Origin: Sulfurihydrogenibium yellowstonense SS-5
GTDB lineage: Bacteria > Aquificota > Aquificia > Aquificales > Hydrogenothermaceae
Reading direction: 5' to 3'
Assembly (NCBI RefSeq): GCF_000173615.1
Contig: NZ_ABZS01000001.1
Location: 1 to 17,500, forward strand
DNA length: 17,500 nt
The stretch's first letter is position 1. Every line of letters begins with the position of its first letter. A program made the position numbers and the translations under genes. A model generated the notes under the pieces. It saw nothing but the letters and a program-made list of their open reading frames with translations, ran no database searches and was not told the origin of the DNA. Positions 7,202-13,421 of this stretch are shown in pieces.

Positions 7202-7915
7202 TCAAAAGAATCTGTATGTCAAACCGCCATAGAAAGAATAATCATTTTCTCCAGTAAAGTTTTCACCTATTCCGATACCTATCTCTATTTTACCCTTGGA
7301 ATATCCTACACCAACCAATCCACCTTTTTTTGTTTGACTGCTGTAAGTAGAAAGATAAAAGCTTGTTATTACACTAAAATTATCGTTAATGTTATACTCT
7401 CCAGAAATAGACTGAAAAATTTCATTTTGTCCAACAATTCTATCCTTATGAACCATGAAAGATGAGTTTGCGTAAAAAGTAAACTTATCAACTTCTAACT
7501 GAGAAATCAAAGTAATTCCATAGCTTAAATGATGTTCACTAAACTTGCTATCTCTCTTTACAGGTATTCCAAGAAATGGCTTTATAGCAAAATTTAAATT
7601 TTCTCTCTCAAAAAATCTATACTTAACCTCAACAAAAGGGTCTGATATATCTGAGTAAGTATTTTCATAATTTTTTAAGTACCCAAAAGGAATGTTTAAA
7701 GCTAAATCAGTTTTATCGTTATATCCATACGTAAAATTAAAAATATAACTGCCTTCTCTATCTTCTGTGTTCTTTGTATAAAAAAAGTAATTTTCATTTT
7801 GAGAATTTCCTGTTCCAAGCGTTTCAGCATCATCCCATATAAGAGCTTTTTTACCGGCAAATGCAAAGCTTGGTATAATCAATACTGATAGTGAATATAT
7901 CAAATACTTTCTCAT
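7202..7915 (-). CDS. Outer-membrane beta-barrel transporter-like protein
   Basis: A 237-residue protein with signal peptide MRKYLIYSLSVLIIPSFAFA (cut near residue 20). It continues with alternating amphipathic strands and ends in aromatic YRFF, the usual outer-membrane barrel ending. The early segment DDAETLGTGNSQNEN and the strand FTYGYNDKTDLALNIPFGY resemble the MetA-pathway/phenol-degradation transporter-like family (PF13557), whose members are small barrels of uncertain substrate. Its start overlaps the stop of the 60-residue gene upstream (ATGA), so the two are translationally coupled. They share the Fur-like site at 8121-8137, hence a possible role in iron or other metal uptake. The substrate is unknown. 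Confidence 0.75.
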   Translation of the reverse strand: MRKYLIYSLSVLIIPSFAFAGKKALIWDDAETLGTGNSQNENYFFYTKNTEDREGSYIFNFTYGYNDKTDLALNIPFGYLKNYENTYSDISDPFVEVKYRFFERENLNFAIKPFLGIPVKRDSKFSEHHLSYGITLISQLEVDKFTFYANSSFMVHKDRIVGQNEIFQSISGEYNINDNFSVITSFYLSTYSSQTKKGGLVGVGYSKGKIEIGIGIGENFTGENDYSFYGGLTYRFF

Positions 7916-8094
7916 TTACCAAAGCCTTCACTTTGTATAGTTTGTAAAGTTTGCATACTTTGCAAAGTCATTAGAATCTCATAATAAGATTCAAACATCT
8001 CAATTTTCCTTTCCTTAGAATCTAAGGAAGCTATAACTTTTGAATAAACTTTTGCCAGCTCTTCTACTCTTTCAATTAATTCTTTTGAGTGCAT
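7912..8094 (-). CDS. Small helical protein, copy 1
   Basis: A 60-residue soluble protein with no signal peptide, predicted almost entirely helical (SKELIERVEELAKVYSKVI, then SLDSKERKIEMFESYYEIL). The C-terminus carries a short glutamine-rich near-repeat (MQTLQTIQ). The ATG at 8094 is preceded by GGAGG at seven bases; an in-frame TTG two codons earlier is less well placed. A second copy at 12755-12895 matches it over about 44 residues. It is translationally coupled to the barrel gene and sits behind a Fur-like palindrome. I do not recognise the family. A regulatory or assembly role for the coupled barrel is possible but unproven. Confidence 0.8.
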   Translation of the reverse strand: MHSKELIERVEELAKVYSKVIASLDSKERKIEMFESYYEILMTLQSMQTLQTIQSEGFGK

Positions 8095-8120
8095 TGTCAA
8101 ACCTCCGAAATTATTAGAAA

Positions 8121-8137
8121 CTGAGATTTATTCTCAA
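8121..8137 (-). promoter_or_regulatory. Fur-like palindrome upstream of small protein copy 1
   Basis: CTGAGA-TTTAT-TCTCAA lies 27 bases upstream of the start codon. The inner five bases of each arm form a perfect inverted repeat (TGAGA/TCTCA). It is shared with three other sites in this window, all upstream of envelope or iron genes. Confidence 0.6.
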
Positions 8138-8158
8138 TTAAAATTTTAAAAGAGAAAA

Positions 8159-8428
8159 TGATTTTAATCATAAATATTTTATACGTCGGGTGAGAAATTT
8201 AACAAAAACATGAGATTCTTCGCTTCGCTCAGAATGGCATATAAGGTTATCCTTCCTTTGATGCTTATCAATCAACCTTTCTCTGTCATCCTGAGGCTGT
8301 AAGCCGAAGGATCTCATTTTTAAATTTTATTAAAAAAATCTCCGATTTCTCACACAAGGTATTTTTAAATTCTATAAAAATTACTAATTTCTCACCCCAA
8401 GGTGTGATTTTAATCATAAATATTTTAT
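8159..8428. repeat. 24-base direct repeats flanking a MITE-like element
   Basis: Positions 8159-8182 and 8405-8428 are identical over 24 bases (TGATTTTAATCA followed by an AT-rich tail). They flank the hairpin element at 8188-8397. This is longer than usual target-site duplications. The start of the repeat is itself a small palindrome (TGATT-TT-AATCA). Confidence 0.75.
8188..8397. mobile_element. MITE-like palindromic element, copy 1
   Basis: A non-coding element of about 210 bases with terminal inverted repeats GGGTGAGAAATT (8188-8199) and AATTTCTCACCC (8386-8397). It has nested internal inverted repeats: GAGATTCTTCG against CGAAGGATCTC, and AAGGTT against AACCTT. The whole could fold into one long hairpin. 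It carries the TGTCATCCTGAG...CGAAGGATCTC type of motif seen widely in bacterial intergenic repeats. The right end is duplicated in tandem (8317-8360 and 8362-8403). It sits between the divergent barrel and porin genes and resembles 13150-13312. Confidence 0.75.
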
Positions 8429-8451
8429 GATTTAAAGGTGAATTAATCATA

Positions 8452-8468
8452 TTGAAATTCAATCTCAA
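8452..8468 (+). promoter_or_regulatory. Fur-like palindrome upstream of the porin gene
   Basis: TTGAAA-TTCAA-TCTCAA, the same spacing as the other three sites with one base changed in the left half, 43 bases before the porin start. Its left half could also serve as a -35-like element, so binding would block the promoter. The porin ribosome site AGGAGGT follows at about 8499. Confidence 0.55.
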
Positions 8469-8511
8469 ATTCTAAAATAATATATGAAAAAAATTTTAGG
8501 AGGTAATCATT

Positions 8512-9891
8512 ATGAGGAAAACATTATTATCTATGGCTTTGTTATCTTCTGTAGCGTTGGCTCATGCTTCGGAAGATAAAATTAAAATACTTGAAGATCA
8601 GATAAAACATCTTAAAGAGGAAGTACAGAAGTTAAAACAAGAACAAGCTTCCGTTAAAGAAGTGAAAGAGGAGAATGAATCTATAAAAGAAGAGCTTAGA
8701 AAGTTAAAAATAGAGATAGCTATGCCAGAGCTTGAAGTTAAATCTTACTATGGAATGGGTCCCGCTGCATCTAAGGCTATGTTTAACCCTCGGGGTGTTT
8801 CCATAGGTGGATACGGAGAGCTAACTTTTGTACATAACAGTGTAAATGCAAGAGGGGGTGCAAAGAGCATAGCAGATGTTGAAAGGATCATTCTCTACCT
8901 TGGCTATGCCTTTGATGAGAAGCTGAAGTTCAACTCGGAATTTGAGCTTGAGCATGCTTCTACCTCTGGCTCTCATGGCACTGGTGGAGGTTATTTTAAA
9001 TCAGAGTTTGCCTTTTTGGACTATAACTTCAGACCGGAGTTTGGGGTGAGAGGCGGTCTTTTACTCATGCCCGTGGGTATCATAAACGAGGTGCATGAGC
9101 CACCTACCTTTCCAAGTGCACAAAGACCCTTTTTTGAGCGTCGCATACTGCTCTCCACTTGGGAAGAGATGGGACTTGGTGTTTATGGTGCTATCAAAAA
9201 CCTTGACTACAGGTTTTACATTACCAACGGCTTGATGTTAAAGGGTGGTGGTGATTACAATGCATTAGAACCACTAAAAACACTTAGACAGAGGGGTGCC
9301 AGGGCTGTGGCGGATAGGATAGGCTTTACTGGAAGGGTTGATTACACACTTCCCTACAACCTAAAGGCTGGCTTTTCTTTCTGGACGGGGGATGTGATGT
9401 CTAAGGGTGGTAACGATAGCCAGCTTGGACTGAGAAGGGGTACAAAGCTTGGAAGCATGACTATGATCTCCCCTCACCTTTGGTGGCAGTATGGGGGTTG
9501 GGATGTTAGGTTTGTGGGCGCCATTGTGGATGTAAATAACGCAGGGAAAATAACCGATGATCTTCAGGTGCCTGCAGATAGAACGAGTAAACCCATTCCA
9601 TCCGAGCAAAAGGGTTATTATGTGCAAGTAGCATACGATATATTCAGACTATTTAAGATAGACAAGCAAGAGCTTTATGTTTTTGGCATTTATGAGGACT
9701 TTGACGTCCACGCAAAGGTTCCTCAAGGTTCCGATAAGCCAGCGGGACATAAGCTAAAGGTGTATAATGTGGGTCTATCCTACAAGCCCCACCCATTGGT
9801 GGCTATAAAAACCGACTACGTAAGGCTAAACTACAGCCCAAATAGGAAGGATGAAAACGAATACAGGTTAACCCTTGGCTTTATGTTTTAA
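8512..9891 (+). CDS. Outer-membrane porin with periplasmic coiled coil
   Basis: A 459-residue protein. Signal peptide residues 1-19 (ending ALAHA), then a charged coiled coil at about 22-75 rich in E, K and L, which may contact peptidoglycan or trimerise. A beta barrel follows from about residue 95, starting GGYGELTF and ending with the terminal strand LTLGFMF. It contains porin-like strands such as LYLGYAFDEKLKFNSEFELEH, and is likely a trimeric porin of the kind found in Aquificales. The start has an excellent AGGAGGT site. Codon and base use change sharply at about 8750-8830: the first 80 codons are AT-rich like the neighbours, while the rest favours G/C-ending codons and AGG arginine. It looks like a recombinant with foreign DNA. 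Confidence 0.9.
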   Translation: MRKTLLSMALLSSVALAHASEDKIKILEDQIKHLKEEVQKLKQEQASVKEVKEENESIKEELRKLKIEIAMPELEVKSYYGMGPAASKAMFNPRGVSIGGYGELTFVHNSVNARGGAKSIADVERIILYLGYAFDEKLKFNSEFELEHASTSGSHGTGGGYFKSEFAFLDYNFRPEFGVRGGLLLMPVGIINEVHEPPTFPSAQRPFFERRILLSTWEEMGLGVYGAIKNLDYRFYITNGLMLKGGGDYNALEPLKTLRQRGARAVADRIGFTGRVDYTLPYNLKAGFSFWTGDVMSKGGNDSQLGLRRGTKLGSMTMISPHLWWQYGGWDVRFVGAIVDVNNAGKITDDLQVPADRTSKPIPSEQKGYYVQVAYDIFRLFKIDKQELYVFGIYEDFDVHAKVPQGSDKPAGHKLKVYNVGLSYKPHPLVAIKTDYVRLNYSPNRKDENEYRLTLGFMF

Positions 9892-9911
9892 ATTTTATGA
9901 GGATGGAGAAA

Positions 9912-10017
9912 ATGGCTAAAAACTTAGGCAGACTCTTGCCCCATGCTTCTCCTCCTCCCTCTTTTTACACAAGCAAAGCAGTTCAAAGCTCAAAAAGTCT
10001 TGGCGGAGATATACCCA
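9912..10017 (+). pseudogene. 5' remnant of a second FMN-binding protein gene
   Basis: GC-rich DNA after the porin encodes a signal peptide-like start MAKNLGRLLP. After removal of one C from CCCC at 9939-9942 it continues MLLLLPLFTQA and then AQKVLAEIYP. That parallels the start of the intact gene at 10158 (LIFTFSFA, then PEDVLKRIYP). The similarity stops at about 10017, where AT-rich DNA resumes. I read it as the imported start of a foreign homologue carried in with the porin 3' end and then broken. The match is short, so this remains an inference. Confidence 0.5.
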
Positions 10018-10051
10018 ATAACTTCTTCATCTAAGACCTCCTATTATTTAG

Positions 10052-10077
10052 CCGGTAGTTTATGCTGCCGGTTTTTT
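10052..10077 (+). terminator. Rho-independent terminator after the porin gene
   Basis: Stem CCGGTAG (10052-10058) pairs with CTGCCGG (10065-10071), with one G-T wobble and a six-base loop, followed by TTTTTT (10072-10077). It separates the porin transcript from the FMN-binding gene. Confidence 0.85.
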
Positions 10078-10098
10078 ATATGATATGATAAAATTTAT

Positions 10099-10129
10099 TT
10101 GGACTAAATCCCGGTTTTGAGACTATATT
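10099..10129 (+). promoter_or_regulatory. Weak candidate promoter for the FMN-binding gene
   Basis: TTGGAC (10099-10104) and TATATT (10124-10129) are separated by 19 bases in the short gap after the terminator. The spacing is longer than ideal; the gene must have some promoter here because the terminator precedes it. Confidence 0.3.
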
Positions 10130-10157
10130 TATAAAATCATCAATTTTGGAGGTGTTT

Positions 10158-10688
10158 ATGTTTAGATATGCCTTATATACTCTAATCCTTATATTTACTT
10201 TTTCTTTTGCTAATGAATCTAGAAAGCCAGAAGATGTTTTAAAAAGGATTTATCCAGGCTCTAATGTTGAAATAAAAAATTTAGTTCTTAATTCTCAACA
10301 GTTAGAATCAATTCAAAAACTTTCAGGAGTTAAATTTGATTCTAAGTTAGTCTCTATATATATTGTAAAGAAAGGACAAAATATAATAGCTTATGGCTAT
10401 GTAGATACACATGTAGTAAGAACAAAGCCGGAGGTTGTTTTATACACAATAACTCCTGATTTTAAAATTGATGTTATAGAAGTACTACATTTTGGAGAAC
10501 CCTTGGAATATCTTCCAGAGAAAAACTGGTTTGAAAATTTTAAAGGAAAAAGTTTAGATAATGATGGTCTTAAATTAAGGATTAGTATTCCCAATGTTTC
10601 CGGTGCTACTTTAACTTCAAGGGCAATCACGGACAGAGCAAGGCTTGCGATCGCAATCGTAAAAACCTTGTTTGGCGAGAAAAAATGA
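10158..10688 (+). CDS. Exported FMN-binding domain protein (NqrC/RnfG type)
   Basis: A 176-residue protein with an N-terminal signal or anchor helix (MFRYALYTLILIFTFSFA) and an FMN-binding domain. The diagnostic motif SGATLTS is at 148-154; in this family a threonine of that motif (Thr151 or the nearby Thr153) carries FMN joined by a phosphoester bond made by ApbE. The Asp often found three residues before the motif is absent (PNVSGAT). It would act outside the cytoplasmic membrane as a one-domain electron carrier or reductase. The ATG at 10158 is chosen because GGAGG lies five bases upstream; an earlier in-frame TTG overlaps the ribosome site. Its stop overlaps the start of the membrane protein gene (ATGA), and apbE lies beyond, which supports the modification. 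Confidence 0.88.
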   Translation: MFRYALYTLILIFTFSFANESRKPEDVLKRIYPGSNVEIKNLVLNSQQLESIQKLSGVKFDSKLVSIYIVKKGQNIIAYGYVDTHVVRTKPEVVLYTITPDFKIDVIEVLHFGEPLEYLPEKNWFENFKGKSLDNDGLKLRISIPNVSGATLTSRAITDRARLAIAIVKTLFGEKK

Positions 10689-11623
10689 GATTTTTGATTA
10701 CAAACGATATTAAGCTTAAAAAAAACATTTTTTATATAGTGCTATTTTTTAATATATTTTCTTTCTTATTTATTATATCTTCCATCTTTCAGTACAACAT
10801 TACGTATGGATTTAGCTATGAAAGTTTGTATAAATACTTTTTTACAGACCCAGAATTTCCAGAAAAGGTTTCTGTAAAACAAGTAGTTGAAAATGTACAT
10901 ATCAATCTATTTTTAAATATGTTTCTCATTATAATAGTATCCTCAATTTTTAATGTATTTAACTTTACTCTAAGATTAAAAATGTTTCTTATTATTGCTT
11001 TCTTTATAAGCAGTGTTTTGTATTCTTTTTCTGACCTGATAGTGTATTATTTTGAAAGCTTCTTGTATTTTAAACCATTATCATTTTTAACATTTATTAC
11101 TTTAGCATTTATAATGCTTATCCTCTCAACCTTTTACTTATTAAAAAAAAACATAAAACCATCCATAAAAGCAATTAAATTTATAATCATATTTTTTAGC
11201 TTTTTTACTTTAGTATTTATTGTTTTTAACTTTTTTATCTTTTATATTAAACTCGGACTTACACCAGAAAGCATAAAAGACTACTACTTAGGAAATCCGG
11301 AAAGATATGCAAAGCCTAAAACCTTAGAAGGACTGTTTAAAGTCTTTTATCCCCACTTGCTGAGTATGGCGTTATATTCTTTTACTGTTACCCATTTGTT
11401 ACTTTTTACAGAATTAAAGAAAGTTATTAGTCTAACAATAGGTTTAATCTTATTTGTATCAAGCTTTTTAGATAATCTTTCTGGTCTGTTTATAAGATTT
11501 TTTAATGAATCCTTTGTTTATTTAAAAATGGTCTCTTTTATAATCTTTGAGCTATTTTCTCTTTTTGCCATAATTTATATTATCTTGGATGTAATTATAT
11601 CATTTAAAACGGAAAAAACTTAA
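10685..11623 (+). CDS. Polytopic membrane protein with internal duplication, partner of the FMN-binding protein
   Basis: 312 residues, very rich in F, I and L, with about eight membrane helices. TM1 is about 16-36, then about 75-93, 99-117, 132-153, 164-188, 225-241, 247-265 and 280-305. Each half holds the same external segment: G42-F-S-x-E-S-L-x-x-Y...D-P-E57 matches G191-L-T-x-E-S-I-x-x-Y...N-P-E206 without gaps, and a histidine follows at the next helix start (H72, H224); H237 is also within a helix. The histidines could ligate heme b, making this a route for electrons from the quinone pool to the flavin protein, but that is inference. It is translationally coupled to the FMN-binding gene and its 3' end overlaps apbE tail to tail. 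Confidence 0.8.
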   Translation: MRFLITNDIKLKKNIFYIVLFFNIFSFLFIISSIFQYNITYGFSYESLYKYFFTDPEFPEKVSVKQVVENVHINLFLNMFLIIIVSSIFNVFNFTLRLKMFLIIAFFISSVLYSFSDLIVYYFESFLYFKPLSFLTFITLAFIMLILSTFYLLKKNIKPSIKAIKFIIIFFSFFTLVFIVFNFFIFYIKLGLTPESIKDYYLGNPERYAKPKTLEGLFKVFYPHLLSMALYSFTVTHLLLFTELKKVISLTIGLILFVSSFLDNLSGLFIRFFNESFVYLKMVSFIIFELFSLFAIIYIILDVIISFKTEKT

Positions 11624-12485
11624 TTTCTTCAAAAAAATCTAAGAAATTTCTATTAAACTCTATATTGCCATTTTCAAACACTAATAAATATCCAAACTTT
11701 GCATTTTTTAAGAATTTTTCTCTTTTGTTTTTATCCATTGCAAAGATTGCAGTTGATAAAGCATCAGTAAATGTGCATTCGTTATACACTACGCTAACTT
11801 GTAATAAGTCTGTTTTTTGTCCAATTATATGTTTTTGAAAATAGTTTCCTGATGTAGATACACATATATCTTTTTTTGCAATCCCTTCTGTTAATATTTT
11901 TTTTGTAATAGGATTGAAAATTCCTATATTTCTCTCATGACCCCATGATTTTAAGTCTCCGGCAATTGCTATGAAACCTTTATCCTTTTTAATAAATTCG
12001 TATGCTTTTTGTATAGCATAACCCTTTCCAATCCCACCCAAGTCTATAGCCATTCCTTTCTTTTTCAAGAAAACAGTCATATTTTTCTCGTCCAATACAA
12101 TATCTTTATAATTTACAAGTTTTTTTGCTTGTCTTAGGTCTATTTCCTTGTCTCTTTTATATCTAATTGTTATGGCACCAACGGTTATATCAAAGGCTCC
12201 ACCTGTAAGCTCTGATATTTCAATTGATTTTTTAATCACCTCAAAAGTTTCCGGACTAACTTTAACTGGTTTTATTCCTGCAAATTTATTTATTGCAGAA
12301 ATTTCAGAGTCTTTTATATAATCAGATAATTTGTTTTCTAAATTTTTAAAAAATCTGTAAACTTCATATTCCGATTTTCCATCTATCTCTACTATGGCAT
12401 AAGTACCCATAAGGTTAAAAACTTTTTCTTCACAATATACTTTTGAACTGAAGAATAATGTCAAAATTACAATTAAATAAACCAT
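11604..12485 (-). CDS. apbE: FAD:protein FMN transferase ApbE
   Basis: Transfers FMN from FAD to a Thr/Ser of exported flavoproteins. It has 293 residues, including a signal peptide (about 1-18; C18 is not in a good lipobox). Family landmarks are MGT (26-28), SEISAIN (60-66), GGAFDITVG (95-103), the strongly conserved DLGGIGKGYA (148-157), a modified AGGD site reading IAGDLKSWG (174-182), GNYF (213-216) and the Mg-binding TDALSTA (240-246). It is shorter than many ApbE proteins, and the usual HIIDPxTG motif is reduced to HIIGQKT. The start is the ATG at 12485 behind AGGTG. The obvious substrate is the FMN-binding protein at 10158-10688, transcribed toward it; the 3' ends of apbE and the membrane gene overlap by 20 bases. 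Confidence 0.95.
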   Translation of the reverse strand: MVYLIVILTLFFSSKVYCEEKVFNLMGTYAIVEIDGKSEYEVYRFFKNLENKLSDYIKDSEISAINKFAGIKPVKVSPETFEVIKKSIEISELTGGAFDITVGAITIRYKRDKEIDLRQAKKLVNYKDIVLDEKNMTVFLKKKGMAIDLGGIGKGYAIQKAYEFIKKDKGFIAIAGDLKSWGHERNIGIFNPITKKILTEGIAKKDICVSTSGNYFQKHIIGQKTDLLQVSVVYNECTFTDALSTAIFAMDKNKREKFLKNAKFGYLLVFENGNIEFNRNFLDFFEEIKFFPF

Positions 12486-12754
12486 GTTTACACCTACTTA
12501 TAAACTTAGTTTTAAGTATAATAAAATATCATTTATTAGAAGTTAAAATTTAAAAAGTTAAAGAGAGATCCTTCGGATCAATGTCCTTATAATGCTAAAA
12601 TAGCAGACAAATAATCTCATAATTAATCTTTATAATTTCTCTTCCACTTCAGTATCTTAATACTTCTAAACAAATAAAAACTTATATTTTTTCAATCAGC
12701 TTACATCAAATAATTTTCAATCATAAAAACTTTTCTCAAGAGTTTTCAAACTAT
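12486..12754. other. Intergenic region with a fragment of the MITE motif
   Basis: AT-rich, no gene seen. GAGATCCTTCGGAT at about 12565-12580 matches the internal hairpin motif of the elements at 8188 and 13150 and may be a solo relic. The part next to 12755 still resembles the DNA of small protein copy 1, which suggests that copy 2 lost its C-terminal codons by decay. Confidence 0.4.
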
Positions 12755-12895
12755 TTATATCTGCAAAGTCGTCAGTATCTTATAATAAGATTCAAAGATC
12801 TCAATTTTCTTTTCTTTGGAATCTAAGGAAGTTATAACTTTTGAATAAACTTTTGCCAACTCTTCTACTCTTTCAATTAATTCTTTAGAGCACAT
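12755..12895 (-). CDS. Small helical protein, copy 2 (shortened)
   Basis: A 46-residue paralogue of the product of 7912-8094, nearly identical from SKELIERVEELAKVYSKVI through the YY-x-IL helix. It ends TTLQI and lacks the last 14 or so residues and the coupled barrel gene. The start is the ATG at 12895, preceded by AGGAGGAG; longer in-frame extensions run into the operator region. It has a perfect Fur-like palindrome upstream. It may be functional or a decaying duplicate; its function is unknown. Confidence 0.7.
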   Translation of the reverse strand: MCSKELIERVEELAKVYSKVITSLDSKEKKIEIFESYYKILTTLQI

Positions 12896-12935
12896 TTTAA
12901 CTCCTCCTATCTTAAAACTTTTAATATTATAGCAA

Positions 12936-12952
12936 TTGAGAATTAATCTCAA
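12936..12952 (-). promoter_or_regulatory. Fur-like palindrome upstream of small protein copy 2
   Basis: TTGAGA-ATTAA-TCTCAA, a perfect 6-5-6 inverted repeat and the best copy in the window. It lies 41 bases before the start codon. It defines the consensus used for the other three sites. Confidence 0.65.
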
Positions 12953-13149
12953 TATGATTTAAATAAGAAAAAAACATGTTGTTAATATGATGAAAATCGT
13001 ATATTAGATCAAAGTTTCAAGATAAATCTTTTGCATTTTAATGTGGGACGTTAGAGGTGGAAAGTTTACTATTTGAAACAAAAAACATAGGTCTAAGGAT
13101 GCTGCAAAATTTTTGTAAGTTGTAGAGTGTGTATGTAAATATGCGTTGA
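12953..13149. other. Intergenic region without recognisable genes
   Basis: No reading frame, RNA or clear repeat could be supported here. The upstream promoter of small protein copy 2 must lie at the left edge. Confidence 0.4.
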
Positions 13150-13312
13150 CTGAGAAATTGGGCAAAGGTAGAGATTCTTCGCCTGCTTCAGAACGACAAA
13201 TAAGGTTACTTTTCTCTGATATTTATCAACCAACCTTTGACTGTCATCCTGAGGGCTTTAGCCCGAAGGATCTCCTTATCTAAATTTTGTAAAAATTCTT
13301 AATTTCTCACCC
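13150..13312. mobile_element. MITE-like palindromic element, copy 2
   Basis: About 163 bases, with ends CTGAGAAATT (13150-13159) and AATTTCTCACCC (13301-13312). It contains the same nested inverted repeats as copy 1 at 8188-8397: GAGATTCTTCG, CAGAACGACA, AAGGTTA, AACCTTTG, TGTCATCCTGAG and CGAAGGATCTC in the same order. The right end is present once, unlike copy 1. It lies between glnD and the small protein gene. The long hairpin may act as a transcription barrier after glnD, where no ordinary terminator is visible. Confidence 0.75.
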
Positions 13313-13421
13313 AAGGTATGTCAATTAATTTTTAGTCTTAGTTAAAATTTTAAAACACTCTCCATATAAGTTTTGTCTTAAATTGATAACAATAATATTA
13401 TTCTACGTCTTACATTTCAAA

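Noticed and set aside
8286..8468. Minus-strand open frame of 60 codons in the porin upstream region
   Set aside because: It lies wholly inside the MITE-like element and the operator region, has no ribosome site and has low-complexity sequence.
9361..9627. Minus-strand open frame inside the porin gene
   Set aside because: A shadow of the GC-rich porin codons; it has no ribosome site or recognisable protein.
12896..12952. Longer N-terminus for small protein copy 2
   Set aside because: It would start inside the Fur-like palindrome, and the ATG at 12895 has the ribosome site and matches copy 1.
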